A stretch of 64,000 nucleotides of DNA from Nocardioides seonyuensis (GTDB lineage: Bacteria > Actinomycetota > Actinomycetes > Propionibacteriales > Nocardioidaceae): the NCBI RefSeq assembly GCF_004683965.1, contig NZ_CP038436.1:2666001-2730000 (forward strand). The letters are read 5' to 3'. The notes under the pieces were generated by a model. The model made no database searches. It saw only the letters and a list, made by a program, of their open reading frames with translations, and had not been told where the DNA came from. Made by a program: the position numbers and the translations under genes. Shown here in pieces: positions 31,219-39,476 of the stretch; positions within the stretch are counted from its first letter, which is position 1, and every line of letters starts with the position of its first letter.

Positions 31219-31350
31219 ATGACGACCACACCGCTGGAGCCCGAGCCCGACCCGGAGATCGTGCCTGCAGGAGACCCTTCGATCGACCCGATCAGTCCCG
31301 GGGAGGAGCCCGGCTCGCCGATCCCCGAGACGGAGCCCGCTGGACCGTGA
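31219..31350 (+). CDS. small acidic proline-rich protein (43 aa)
   Basis: The ATG at 31219 opens a 43-codon frame with sequence TTTPLEPEPDPEIVPAGDPS, rich in Pro, Glu and Asp and without cysteine or a membrane helix. It ends TGA at 31348-31350, overlapping the proposed start of the zinc-finger gene that follows. Similar short acidic proteins precede DksA-like genes in other actinobacteria, to my recollection; the function is unknown. It lies 45 bp after the MarR gene. Confidence 0.45.
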   Translation: MTTTPLEPEPDPEIVPAGDPSIDPISPGEEPGSPIPETEPAGP

Positions 31351-31678
31351 GCGGCTCGACGCCGAGCGGCAGGAGACCCTGCGCCGGCTGGCGAGCCTGA
31401 CCGACGAGTACGACGGCGTGGTGGCCGCCTCGCGCGACACCAACGCCGACGACGAGCACGACCCCGAGGGCGCGACCATCGCGTTCGAGCGCTCGCAGAT
31501 CGGCACCCTGGTGCGTCAGGCCCGCACTCATCTCGCCGAGGTGGATGCGGCCATGGAACGGCTCGACGCCGGGAGCTACGGGACGTGCGAGCAGTGCGGC
31601 GGACCCATCGGTGAGGCCCGCCTCGAGGCGAGGCCGGTCGCGCGGACGTGCATCACCTGCGCTTCACGGCGCCGGTGA
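31340..31678 (+). CDS. TraR/DksA family C4 zinc-finger protein
   Basis: The protein has about 112 residues. An N-terminal coiled coil (LDRERLDAERQETLRRLASL) is followed by ASRDTNADDEHDPEGATIAFERSQ. The zinc finger is CEQCGGPIGEARLEARPVARTCITC, with two CxxC pairs. DksA-like proteins enter the RNA polymerase secondary channel and alter promoter choice, often with ppGpp. No ATG, GTG or TTG precedes the coiled coil; CTG at 31340 with GGAG 4 nt upstream is the best start, overlapping the small acidic ORF. The later GTG at 31418 would remove half of the coil. Confidence 0.7.
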   Translation: MDRERLDAERQETLRRLASLTDEYDGVVAASRDTNADDEHDPEGATIAFERSQIGTLVRQARTHLAEVDAAMERLDAGSYGTCEQCGGPIGEARLEARPVARTCITCASRRR

Positions 31679-31711
31679 GGGCGGCGCGACCGACCCTGCC
31701 CGTGTGGTTGC

Positions 31712-31978
31712 TCAGCGCAGCTCGCGGTGGCCTGACTTGCCGGTGACCGCCTCGGCGGTTCCCACGAGGAGCACCGAGGCCACCACGGCGAGGACGAACC
31801 CGAGCAGGTCGAGCTCCCAGATGCTGCCGGTGCCGATGACCCAGGCGATGATGCCGCCGATGAGCGAGCCGACCACTCCGAGGCCGAGGGTCGCCAGGAC
31901 GCTGAGGTCCTGCTTGCCGGGCTTGATGAGACGCGCAAGGGCTCCGATGATGAGTCCGGCGACGAGGAATCCGATCAT
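31712..31978 (-). CDS. GlsB/YeaQ/YmgE family stress-associated membrane protein
   Basis: The 88-residue protein has three hydrophobic segments: MIGFLVAGLIIGALARL, then LATLGLGVVGSLIGGIIAWVI, then LLGFVLAVVASVLLVG. The glycine-zipper-like spacing and the RLIKPGKQ loop match the transglycosylase-associated/GlsB family, found in many bacteria and induced by stress. The start is ATG at 31978; a longer frame is unlikely. Confidence 0.88.
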   Translation of the reverse strand: MIGFLVAGLIIGALARLIKPGKQDLSVLATLGLGVVGSLIGGIIAWVIGTGSIWELDLLGFVLAVVASVLLVGTAEAVTGKSGHRELR

Positions 31979-32016
31979 GGTTCTTCTCCTTCGGTCCAGG
32001 GTGCGCTGGCCGTGGC

Positions 32017-32385
32017 TCAGCGCTGGTGGGGATGGTGGGTCAGGTGGCGGCCACGACGGTGGGCGAACCACAGCATCGGGAAGATCAACAGCCACAGCGG
32101 TGCGTCCAGCATGATGCTGAGCCCGATGAGCACGAAGACCACCGGCAGCCACGGGAACGAGCGGCGTCTCGGCGCCTGTCGTGCCGCCACCGGACGGACC
32201 GGCACCGGCTGCCGGGGCAGGTCGTGGAAGACGACCGCGAGGTCGGCCCCCGTCCTGGCCGACCAGATGGCGTCGAGGCGCTCGTCGTACTCCTCGTGGT
32301 CGAGCCGGCCGTCGGCGTAGTGCTGGCCGAGCTCGGAGGTGGCCCGGTCGCGCTCCGCGTCGCCGATGCGTGCGCGGGGGTCCAT
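32017..32385 (-). CDS. DUF1707 (SHOCT-like) membrane protein
   Basis: The 122-residue protein starts with MDPRARIGDAERDRATSELG and QHYADGRLDHEEYDERLDAIW, the DUF1707 domain (about residues 4-56). Two short hydrophobic segments follow near residues 82-112. The ATG at 32385 overlaps the stop of the PadR-type regulator gene, so both are translated together. DUF1707 genes commonly sit with PadR regulators in actinobacteria. The molecular role is not known. Confidence 0.85.
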   Translation of the reverse strand: MDPRARIGDAERDRATSELGQHYADGRLDHEEYDERLDAIWSARTGADLAVVFHDLPRQPVPVRPVAARQAPRRRSFPWLPVVFVLIGLSIMLDAPLWLLIFPMLWFAHRRGRHLTHHPHQR

Positions 32386-33008
32386 CAGCTGGCTCGGTCG
32401 TCGCCGTCCCGGCCGTCGGCCAGGATGCCGTAGAGCCGGCGTCGCATCTCGACGAGCACGTCGAGGGCGGCGCGGCGCTGCTGCTCGGAGCCCTGCGTGA
32501 CGAGCTGCCACACAGCGCTCATGACCTGGCCGATCTCGCTCTTGATGTCGGCGCCCTCACCGGTCTCGGGCTTCTGCTCCGGACGGGCGAAGGGTGCCCA
32601 CACGGCACTGAGCTCGGCGGTGTTGTCGTCGGCGTAGGCGCGTCCGGCGTCGGTCAGCCGGATGGTCTTGCGACCGCGGTCGTCGTCGGACTCCACCAGT
32701 CCTTCGTCCTGGAGCTGCTGGATCGTCGGGTAGACCGAGCCGGGGGAGGGGCGCCACTCGCCGTCGCTGAGGTCGGCGATCTGCTGGATCACCTGGTAGC
32801 CGTTGATGGACTCGCCTGCCTGCCCAGCCCGGTGCAGCACGTCGATGATCGCCACCCGGACGTCGCCGCGGCGCACCTTGGGCCCGCGCGGGGCCGGGCG
32901 CTGGGGCTGCCCGAAGGCACCGAAGATCTCCTGCAGCCACGGCGGCGGGCCGCCCTGCCCGCGTCGGGGGCGTCGGTAGTCGCTGTGCTCTTGCCAGTGG
33001 TGTCCCAT
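32385..33008 (-). CDS. PadR family transcriptional regulator
   Basis: The 207-residue protein's N-terminal glycine/proline/arginine-rich segment is followed by a winged helix (about residues 50-125) with VRVAIIDVLHRAGQAGESINGYQVIQQIADLSDGEWRPSPGSVYPTIQQLQDEGLVES, the PadR core. The C-terminal dimerisation region is long. A palindrome-rich sequence lies 47 bp upstream, so autoregulation is likely. The downstream DUF1707 gene overlaps it. Confidence 0.9.
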   Translation of the reverse strand: MGHHWQEHSDYRRPRRGQGGPPPWLQEIFGAFGQPQRPAPRGPKVRRGDVRVAIIDVLHRAGQAGESINGYQVIQQIADLSDGEWRPSPGSVYPTIQQLQDEGLVESDDDRGRKTIRLTDAGRAYADDNTAELSAVWAPFARPEQKPETGEGADIKSEIGQVMSAVWQLVTQGSEQQRRAALDVLVEMRRRLYGILADGRDGDDRAS

Positions 33009-33054
33009 GAGCTCCTCCAGGAGGATCGAAGAATGTCGGTGCGTATCGCTGGTC

Positions 33055-33069
33055 TATCGCGATATATCG
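33055..33069. promoter_or_regulatory. putative PadR operator (overlapping palindromes)
   Basis: TATCGCGATA (33055-33064) and CGATATATCG (33060-33069) are perfect palindromes that overlap by five bases. TATCG recurs just upstream at 33044-33048. AT-rich steps are rare in this genome, and the site is 47 bp before the PadR start. Confidence 0.5.
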
Positions 33070-33114
33070 TGAGACTACGCCGACACGTCGGACGGTTCAA
33101 GGGGGAAGTGACGG

Positions 33115-33987
33115 CTAGTGGATCTCCGGGGTCTCGGAGGCACGACCGGTGAAGTCGGGCGCCCGCTTCTCGAGGAAGGCGGCCACGCCCTCCTTCCCGT
33201 CGCCGGTCGAGGTGTGCCACATGGCCAGGGAGTCGGCACGGTGTGCGTCGACAGGGTGCGGGGCGGCCGCCCCGGAGTAGATCAGTCGCTTGGTCAGGGC
33301 CAGGGCGACGGGGGAGCGACCCACGACGAACGAGCGCGCCAGCTCGAGAGCCGCGGGAAGCAGCTCCTCCGGCTCATGGACAGAGCGCACCAGCCGACCG
33401 GCCAAGGCCTGCTCCGAGGTGAGGATCTCGGCCGAGTAGGTCCACTCCAGTGCCTGCTGCACGCCGACGATCCGCGGAAGGAACCACGACGAGCAGGCCT
33501 CGGGGACGATGCCGAGCCGACCGAAGACGAAGCCGATCCGGGCCTTCGTCGAGGCGAGCCGGATGTCCATGCCCAGCGTCAGCGTCGCGCCGACGCCGAC
33601 GGCCGGACCGTTGATCGCTGCGATCACCGGCTTCGGGCAGGCGTGGATCGCGAGCGAGACCTTGCCGCCGGTGTCGCGGACCCCGCTGTGCCACGGCTCC
33701 TCGTCGAGGTGGTCGCGCAGGTCCTCGGGTGTGGGCTCGAGCGACTCGTCGAGGCCGAAGACGTTGCCCTCCGCCGTGAGGTCCATGCCGGCGCAGAACG
33801 CCCGACCGGCACCCGTGACGACGATCGCGCGGATCGTGTCGTCGGACGCGGCGTCGAGGAAGAACGTCTCCAGCTCGCGGGCCATGGTCAGGTCGAAGGC
33901 GTTGAGGGCCTCGGGGCGCGAGAGCGTCAGGACGGCGACCCCGTCGTCGTCGACCTCGAGCTTGAGGGTCTCCCAATCGGTCGTCAT
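33115..33987 (-). CDS. enoyl-CoA hydratase/isomerase family protein
   Basis: The 290-residue crotonase-fold protein has oxyanion-hole motifs AGRAFCAGMDLTA and AINGPAVGVGATLTLGMDIRLAS. The acid/base region RLGIVPEACSSWFLPRIVG retains the family Glu. The likely reaction is hydration of trans-2-enoyl-CoA in fatty-acid degradation, though an isomerase or side-chain role cannot be excluded. It overlaps the upstream LCP gene by 4 bp, an unusual pairing of beta-oxidation and wall genes. Confidence 0.88.
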   Translation of the reverse strand: MTTDWETLKLEVDDDGVAVLTLSRPEALNAFDLTMARELETFFLDAASDDTIRAIVVTGAGRAFCAGMDLTAEGNVFGLDESLEPTPEDLRDHLDEEPWHSGVRDTGGKVSLAIHACPKPVIAAINGPAVGVGATLTLGMDIRLASTKARIGFVFGRLGIVPEACSSWFLPRIVGVQQALEWTYSAEILTSEQALAGRLVRSVHEPEELLPAALELARSFVVGRSPVALALTKRLIYSGAAAPHPVDAHRADSLAMWHTSTGDGKEGVAAFLEKRAPDFTGRASETPEIH

Positions 33988-35177
33988 GGCATGCCCGTCG
34001 GTGTGCAGAGGTTGTCGGGGATGCCCTCGGTGTCGTCCTCGATGATGTGCTTGAAGAGCTGGGGCGCGCGCTCGCTGTCCCAGGTCACGGCGAGGTCGCT
34101 GATGGGGACGCCGCAGGTGAGTCCCTTGGACCCGTCGACCCGGGTCATCGCGAAGGCGAACTTGCCCAGCGAGATGGGACTGGTGCCCTCCCCGACGGTG
34201 AAGGACTCGGCGGCGGCCGTGCTGAGCTCGTAGTAGCGGACCGGGTTGATGAAGGTCCAGGGCGAGAGGGCCTTGCTGCCGACGCCGGAGACGACCTCGC
34301 GCTGCTGCCTGGCCCGGTCGATGTCGCCGAGGCCGGAGGTCTTGCGCGAACGGGCGTAGCCCAGCGCGGTCTTGCCGTCGGCCTCCTGGCAACCCTTCTC
34401 GATCTTCAGGTTGGCCTGCGGGTCGTCCATGGCGGTCTTCGGGCAGATCTCGATGCCGCCGACGGCGTCCACCATGCCCACGAAGCCACCGAACCCGATC
34501 TGGACGTAGTCGTCGATGCGGATGCCGGTGTTCTGCTCGATCGTCCTGACGAGGAGCTCGGGGCCGCCGTAGGCGAAGGCGGCGTTGATCTTGGTGACGC
34601 CGTGGCCGGGCACCTCGACGTTGGAGTCGCGCGGGATCGACATCAGCAGGTTGGGGCCGGAGCCGGTGTGCAGCACCATGATCGTGTCGGTGCGCTGCCC
34701 CACTGCGCCTCCGGTGCCGAGCTCCTTGCGCTCCGCCTCGGTCAGGTCGTCACGGGAGTCGCTGCCGACCAGGAGGTACGTCGTCCCGTCCTGCTCGACG
34801 GGTCGCTTGCCGTCGGGCTCGGCGTCGACCTTCTCGACCTTGGTCCAGGCCCACAGGGGCACGGCGACCATGAAGACCACCCACAACAGCAGGATCAGCT
34901 TGAGCCAGCCGAACCGCAGCCAGCCGAGCCCGAACCGGCGACGTCGGACAGGTGCGGGCCGGGGAGGTGGAGCAGCAGTCGTCGTACGACTGGGACCGCC
35001 CGGCGGTCGTCCGCCGCTGCCGCGCTGGCCCGACGAGGCCGTGGAGGTGGCCGGCATGACGCGCGTCGAGTCGTCGGGGGGCGGCCCCTGGCGCCCGGAC
35101 CTGCCGCTGCCGTAGAGCCAGTCGTACTCAGGCGTCCCCTCCTCGGGTGTGCCGGAGCCCTTGGGACGATCAGCCAT
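33984..35177 (-). CDS. LytR-CpsA-Psr (LCP) family cell-wall polymer ligase
   Basis: The protein has 397 residues. The cytoplasmic N-terminus (about 85 residues) is rich in Pro, Ser and Thr, one membrane helix spans about residues 92-112 (LILLLWVVFMVAVPLWAW), and the extracellular LCP domain follows. Domain motifs are TTYLLVGSDSRDDL, QRTDTIMVLHT, LMSIPRDSNVEV, KINAAFAYGG and ALGYARSRKTSGLGDIDRARQQREVV. The two Arg-rich motifs bind the prenyl diphosphate. These enzymes transfer wall polymers from lipid carriers to peptidoglycan. The matching M. tuberculosis gene is Rv3267. A glycan substrate such as galactan is inferred from the wall locus 3 kb away. Confidence 0.92.
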   Translation of the reverse strand: MADRPKGSGTPEEGTPEYDWLYGSGRSGRQGPPPDDSTRVMPATSTASSGQRGSGGRPPGGPSRTTTAAPPPRPAPVRRRRFGLGWLRFGWLKLILLLWVVFMVAVPLWAWTKVEKVDAEPDGKRPVEQDGTTYLLVGSDSRDDLTEAERKELGTGGAVGQRTDTIMVLHTGSGPNLLMSIPRDSNVEVPGHGVTKINAAFAYGGPELLVRTIEQNTGIRIDDYVQIGFGGFVGMVDAVGGIEICPKTAMDDPQANLKIEKGCQEADGKTALGYARSRKTSGLGDIDRARQQREVVSGVGSKALSPWTFINPVRYYELSTAAAESFTVGEGTSPISLGKFAFAMTRVDGSKGLTCGVPISDLAVTWDSERAPQLFKHIIEDDTEGIPDNLCTPTGMP

Positions 35178-35189
35178 GGGAGGTGACGC

Positions 35190-35195
35190 TACCGT
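35190..35195 (+). promoter_or_regulatory. leaderless -10 element TACCGT
   Basis: TACCGT lies 7 nt before the ATG at 35203, in the 25-bp gap between divergent genes. Confidence 0.45.
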
Positions 35196-35202
35196 GCCGT
35201 CC

Positions 35203-35709
35203 ATGACGGAACCGGCCGAGGCTCGGCCCACCAGCTTCTCCCGCGTGTCCTTGGCGATGATGGCCCAGCCGAGCGAGGCCAACCTGCTCGGCAACGTCCA
35301 CGGCGGCGAGATCATGAAGCTCGCCGACTCCACCGCGGGAGCGGTCGCCCACCGTCACTCCGGCGGTCCGGCGGTCACGGCGGCGATGGACGAGATGACC
35401 TTCCTCGAGCCGGTCCACGTCGGTGACATCATCAAGACCTACGGACAGGTCAACTGGGTGGGCAGGTCCTCGATGGAGATCGGCGTGAGGGTGGAGGCGC
35501 AGCCGTGGGGCAACGCCGCCGACGACCCGGTCCACGTCGCGAGCGCCTACTTCGCCTTCGTCGCCATCGACCCCGACGGCCGCCCGCGCAGGGTCCCCGG
35601 ACTCGTCACCGAGTCGCCTGACGACGTGCGCCGCGAGCGCGAGGCGCAGATCCGGCGCGCGCACCGCCTGGCACGCAAGGAGGAGATCGACCAGGGGCGC
35701 GACGCATGA
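35203..35709 (+). CDS. acyl-CoA thioesterase (hotdog fold, YciA/BACH type)
   Basis: The 168-residue protein shows NLLGNVHGGEIMKLADSTAGAVAHRHSG, the hotdog helix with conserved Asn/His/Gly-Gly-Glu, then AAMDEMTFLEPVHVGDIIKTYGQVNWVGRSSMEIGVRV. It hydrolyses acyl-CoA to free acid and CoA. The basic C-terminal tail (REREAQIRRAHRLARK) is longer than the core fold needs. The start at 35203 is supported by a leaderless -10 element. It overlaps the next gene by 4 bp. Confidence 0.9.
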   Translation: MTEPAEARPTSFSRVSLAMMAQPSEANLLGNVHGGEIMKLADSTAGAVAHRHSGGPAVTAAMDEMTFLEPVHVGDIIKTYGQVNWVGRSSMEIGVRVEAQPWGNAADDPVHVASAYFAFVAIDPDGRPRRVPGLVTESPDDVRREREAQIRRAHRLARKEEIDQGRDA

Positions 35710-36896
35710 GCCGGTGGCTGCTCGCGACCCTCGTCGCCCTCGCGGGGCTGGTGCCGGTCCACACCACGGCTCATGCCGCTGCGCACGCTCCCCGCGCCTC
35801 CGGCACGAGCGGGTGCTTCACCGCGCCGGACGGCGCGACCGAGGCATGCTTCAACGACCCGCGTCCGGGACGGCCCGACGACGCCGTGACGCGCGGGCTG
35901 ATGGCCCACGTGGCGCGAGCCGGCGCGGGCGACTCGATCCGGATCTCGATGTTCCGCTGGGACGACCAGCTCGCCGCGCAAGCGGTCATCGATGCCCAGC
36001 GGCGCGGAGCGCGGGTCGAGGTCGTGGCCGACGAGGACGTGCAGACCAAGCCCGCGGGGCGACGCGTCCTCGAGAAGATCGAGGCGGGGGAGCCCGGCCA
36101 CCAGAACGTCGTGGTCTGTCGCGGCGCCTGCATGCCGTGGGCCGGGCCCGGCCCGGCTCCCACCGCACAGGACATCAACCACCACAAGCTCTACCTCTTC
36201 GACATCGCAGGCGAGCGCTCGGTCGCGGTCACCTCGTCCAACCTCGAGCGGCGCATGCACGGGCAGGTCAACTCCATGGTGCGCTCGACCGAGCCCGCCC
36301 TGTGGCGCTTCCACACCGACTACTTCGAGCGGTTGCGATCCCAGGGCTGGCAGGGCTGGTCCGAGAAGAGCCGCTCGGTCCGCGGCGAGTCCATCGACGC
36401 CTTCGTCTACCCACGTCGACGAGACCCCGTCGTCGCCCTGCTCGACGACGTGCGGTGCGATGCGCGTGCCAGGACCGTCGACGTCCTGTGGGCGGTCATC
36501 CAGCGTGCCGACGTCCGGCGCAGCCTCCAGGAGCTGCACGGTCGAGGGTGCCGAGTCCGGGTGGTGACCACCCGCGACCTGATCGAGAACTGGCTGGAGG
36601 TACGACAGACCCGTCGCGGCCGTGTCCTCGACCTGCCCGACAACCGCGTCAAGACGCACCTCGTCCACGACAAGCTGGTCCTGGTCCACGCCCGGGTGAG
36701 GGGCCGGGTGAGGCGGCTGACGATCACGGGCAACAGCAACGCCACCTGCGGGGGCCTTGCCTACAACGACGAGGTGATGTGGCAGATCGAGGACCGCTGG
36801 GTCCACGAGACCATGCAGCGCCACTTCGACCGGGTCTTCCGGCGTGCCCACCAGGGCAGGACCGCGGTCGTGCCGGTGCAGGCGCCCTGCCGGTGA
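35706..36896 (+). CDS. secreted phospholipase D-like domain protein
   Basis: The 396-residue protein has an N-terminal signal peptide (MSRWLLATLVALAGLVPVHTT, cleavage near AHA). Two PLD-type repeats follow: the first HKD motif is complete (H159-x-K161 with D166), while the second reads H321-x-K323 with His at the position usually held by Asp. Such proteins cleave or transfer phosphodiester bonds in lipids or nucleic acids. It has six or more cysteines, fitting an exported protein. The substrate is unknown, and the altered second motif may reduce activity or shift specificity. Confidence 0.82.
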   Translation: MSRWLLATLVALAGLVPVHTTAHAAAHAPRASGTSGCFTAPDGATEACFNDPRPGRPDDAVTRGLMAHVARAGAGDSIRISMFRWDDQLAAQAVIDAQRRGARVEVVADEDVQTKPAGRRVLEKIEAGEPGHQNVVVCRGACMPWAGPGPAPTAQDINHHKLYLFDIAGERSVAVTSSNLERRMHGQVNSMVRSTEPALWRFHTDYFERLRSQGWQGWSEKSRSVRGESIDAFVYPRRRDPVVALLDDVRCDARARTVDVLWAVIQRADVRRSLQELHGRGCRVRVVTTRDLIENWLEVRQTRRGRVLDLPDNRVKTHLVHDKLVLVHARVRGRVRRLTITGNSNATCGGLAYNDEVMWQIEDRWVHETMQRHFDRVFRRAHQGRTAVVPVQAPCR

Positions 36897-36945
36897 CACA
36901 GCCGGTGAGCGACGATCGGAGCCTGCCGGAGTGTCGCGACGCGAT

Positions 36946-36972
36946 GTGACGCCTGTGACTGGTGATACTGGG
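36946..36972 (+). promoter_or_regulatory. 9-bp direct-repeat site upstream of LCP gene
   Basis: GTGACGCCT (36946-36954), GTGACTGGT (36955-36963) and GATACTGGG (36964-36972) form three units in 9-bp phase, 38 bp before the LCP start. The same pattern occurs upstream of the PGRP amidase at 46788. It suits an OmpR-family regulator. Confidence 0.4.
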
Positions 36973-37010
36973 CGAGCCGTCTGAGACTTCCCCACCAGAG
37001 AGGCACTCCC

Positions 37011-38513
37011 ATGTCGTTCCCGCCGACGACCCGGTCGCCGGGCTTCACCACCCTCGACCGGGCCCAGCGCGTGCGTTTCCGTCGTGCCGTGACCCTGATC
37101 GTGATGACCCTCCTCCTGCCTGGGTCGGCCCAGCTGGTCCAGGGCAACCGCCGTGTCGGTCGCATCGCCCTGCGGACCTGGCTGGCCCTGGTGGTGCTCG
37201 GGGTCGCGGCGGCCGCGTCGTCGTACCTCTGGAACGGCGTCGCGTTCTGGGCGGGCACCAACACCGCCCTCCTGCTGGCACTGCGCCTGGCCCTGATGGC
37301 GCTGGCGGTGGGTTGGGCCTACCTGTTTATCGACGCCTGGCGCCTGGGCCAGCCGCTCACGCTGCAGCGCCAGCAGCGCCTCGCGGTGGTGGGCGTCAAC
37401 GGCTTCCTGTGCTTCAGCGTCGCGGGCGCCCTGCTCTTCAGCGCGCACGTCGTGGGGGTGCAGCGTGACTTCATGATCTCGATGTTCGGCAACGGCGACG
37501 CCGTGGGGGCGCACGCCGGTCGCTACAACATCCTGCTGATGGGCGGCGACTCCGGAGCCGGTCGCTGGGGCCTGCGCCCGGACTCCATGACGGTGGCGAG
37601 CGTCGATGCCGAGACGGGCAAGACCCTCTTGATCTCCCTGCCGCGCAACATGCAGAACTTCCCCTTCGCCGAGGGCTCCGTGCTGGACGAGAAGTTCCCG
37701 AACGGGTTCGACGTCGAGGGCCAGTACCTCAACAGCCTCTCCACCTGGGCCCTGGACCACGCCGAGCTCTTCAAGGGGTCCAAGAGCCCCGGGGTCGACG
37801 CCACCGTCATGGGCATCGAGGGGATCACCGGACTCGAGATCAATTACTGGGCGATGGTCAACCTCGAAGGCTTCAAGGACCTCGTCGACGCCGTCGGGGG
37901 AGTGACCCTGAACGTCCGCCAGCCCATCCCTGTCGGGCTGCCGCACGAGGAGCACTTCCACTACATCAAGGCCGGCAAGCGAAAGCTCGGCGGGCACGAC
38001 ACCCTGTGGTTCGCACGCGCCCGCGAGGGTTCCGACGACTACTCGCGCATGGCCCGCCAGAAGTGCGTGATGAACGCGATGCTCCAGCAGGTCAGCCCGC
38101 AGACGGCGCTGAGCAACTTCGAGGCCATCGCCAAGGCCAGCTCGCAGATGGTCTCCACCAGCGTCCCACGCAGCGAGGTGGGCAAGTTCGTCGACCTGGC
38201 GATGAAGGCGAAGAGCCAGAAGGTCGCGACCCTGTCGCTCGTGCCGCCGATGATCAACACCGCCGACCCCGACATCCCGCTCGTGCACGCCAAGGTCGCC
38301 GAGGCCATCGCGCGTGCCGAGGGCGAGAAGCCCGCGCCCGTCGAGGAGGTCGCGGCCGCGCCCGCGACCGAGGAGGCCGCAGGCACGGTGGTCGCCGAGC
38401 CGAAGAAGGCCACCCCGCCGGCAGCACCTCCAGCGGTCACCGGAGGATCGGTCGGATCGCTCTCCCAGGGTTACGCCGCCAACCAGGCCGAGGACCTCGG
38501 CGCCGCCTGCTGA
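37011..38513 (+). CDS. LytR-CpsA-Psr (LCP) family protein with polytopic N-terminus
   Basis: The 500-residue protein has four hydrophobic segments before residue 150 instead of the usual single helix, then an LCP domain with YNILLMGGDSGAGRWGLRPDSM, TLLISLPRNMQNF, INYWAMVNLEGFKDLVDAVGGV, LWFARAREGSDDYSRMARQK and a Pro/Ala/Glu-rich tail. It starts the wall-glycan cluster that includes glf, glfT2 and an ABC exporter, so I infer it attaches the exported galactan or a related glycan to peptidoglycan. The unusual N-terminus could contact the exporter. Confidence 0.9.
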   Translation: MSFPPTTRSPGFTTLDRAQRVRFRRAVTLIVMTLLLPGSAQLVQGNRRVGRIALRTWLALVVLGVAAAASSYLWNGVAFWAGTNTALLLALRLALMALAVGWAYLFIDAWRLGQPLTLQRQQRLAVVGVNGFLCFSVAGALLFSAHVVGVQRDFMISMFGNGDAVGAHAGRYNILLMGGDSGAGRWGLRPDSMTVASVDAETGKTLLISLPRNMQNFPFAEGSVLDEKFPNGFDVEGQYLNSLSTWALDHAELFKGSKSPGVDATVMGIEGITGLEINYWAMVNLEGFKDLVDAVGGVTLNVRQPIPVGLPHEEHFHYIKAGKRKLGGHDTLWFARAREGSDDYSRMARQKCVMNAMLQQVSPQTALSNFEAIAKASSQMVSTSVPRSEVGKFVDLAMKAKSQKVATLSLVPPMINTADPDIPLVHAKVAEAIARAEGEKPAPVEEVAAAPATEEAAGTVVAEPKKATPPAAPPAVTGGSVGSLSQGYAANQAEDLGAAC

Positions 38514-38534
38514 TCCCGCCCGTCAGGGGGCCCG

Positions 38535-38540
38535 TAGGGT
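38535..38540 (+). promoter_or_regulatory. leaderless -10 element TAGGGT
   Basis: TAGGGT lies 6 nt before the GTG at 38547, supporting that start over the in-frame GTG at 38541. Confidence 0.5.
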
Positions 38541-38546
38541 GTGCCC

Positions 38547-39476
38547 GTGACGATCGGACCCCCCACTCGCGTCGTGGCGGTCGTGGTCACCTTCAACCGT
38601 CTCGAGCTGCTCCAGACGCTCGTCCGGCGGCTGGGCGAGATCCCCGGCCTCGCCGAGGTCCTCGTCATCGACAACGCCTCCAGCGACGGCACCGACACGT
38701 GGCTGGCGGCCTGCACCGCCACCGGGGACATCCCGGTGCGGTCCCGCTCGCTGGCGACCAACCGCGGTGGCGCCGGCGGGTTCCACGACGGGCTCGCGTG
38801 GGCGCTCGACACCGGTGCCGACCTGGTGTGGCTGATGGACGACGACGGCCTGCCCGACGTCGACTGCCTCCCGCTGCTCCTCGAGCACCGCGACGACCTC
38901 GACTTCTGGGGCCCGCTCGTCGTCGACGAGTCCGACCCGAGACGTCTGGTCTTCCCCATCCGGCTTCCCGGCGGCGCCAAGGTCGCCCACGCCGTCGACG
39001 ACGTACGACGAGCCGCACGCGGCGACCGCCTCGACGGGATCGTGATCCCCTTCAACGGCGTCCTCGTCACCAAGGAGCTCGTCGAGAGGATCGGCCTGCC
39101 CCGCGAGGAGTTCTTCATCTGGGGTGACGACCACGAGTACCGCCTGCGCGCGGAGGAGTCGGGGGCGCGGGTGGCCACCATCGTCACCGCGGCTGTGCGT
39201 CACCCCAGCGTGGGCAACCTCGGCACCCCCATGATGTGGGGCCTCACGACCTACAACGACTCGCCCAGCGACCTCAAGCACTACTGCATGGCCCGCAACA
39301 ACCTCGTCAACCTGCGCGACTACCGCGGGCCCCTGCACGCGCTGGCCTTCGTCGTGAAGACAGTGTGGTTCTACACGTTCAGCCGGCCGAGCCTCTCCCG
39401 GCTGCGCCTGAGCGCGGGCGCGATGCGGGCCGGGATCGCCGGTGACTTCGAGGGCCACCGGAGGTTCCTGCGATGA
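38547..39476 (+). CDS. glycosyltransferase family 2 (GlfT1-like)
   Basis: The protein has 309 residues and a GT-A fold. It shows VVAVVVTFNRLELLQTLV, LVIDNASSDGTDTWL, NRGGAGGFHDGLAWALDTGADLVWLMDDDGLPD (metal-binding DDD) and FFIWGDDHEYRLRAEESGA (catalytic acid region). The NxGGAGGF motif and ordering resemble the galactofuranosyl- and rhamnosyl-transferases that start galactan synthesis. It may prime or extend the galactan linker with the next gene. An in-frame GTG at 38541 is an alternative start. It overlaps the next gene by 4 bp. Confidence 0.88.
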   Translation: MTIGPPTRVVAVVVTFNRLELLQTLVRRLGEIPGLAEVLVIDNASSDGTDTWLAACTATGDIPVRSRSLATNRGGAGGFHDGLAWALDTGADLVWLMDDDGLPDVDCLPLLLEHRDDLDFWGPLVVDESDPRRLVFPIRLPGGAKVAHAVDDVRRAARGDRLDGIVIPFNGVLVTKELVERIGLPREEFFIWGDDHEYRLRAEESGARVATIVTAAVRHPSVGNLGTPMMWGLTTYNDSPSDLKHYCMARNNLVNLRDYRGPLHALAFVVKTVWFYTFSRPSLSRLRLSAGAMRAGIAGDFEGHRRFLR

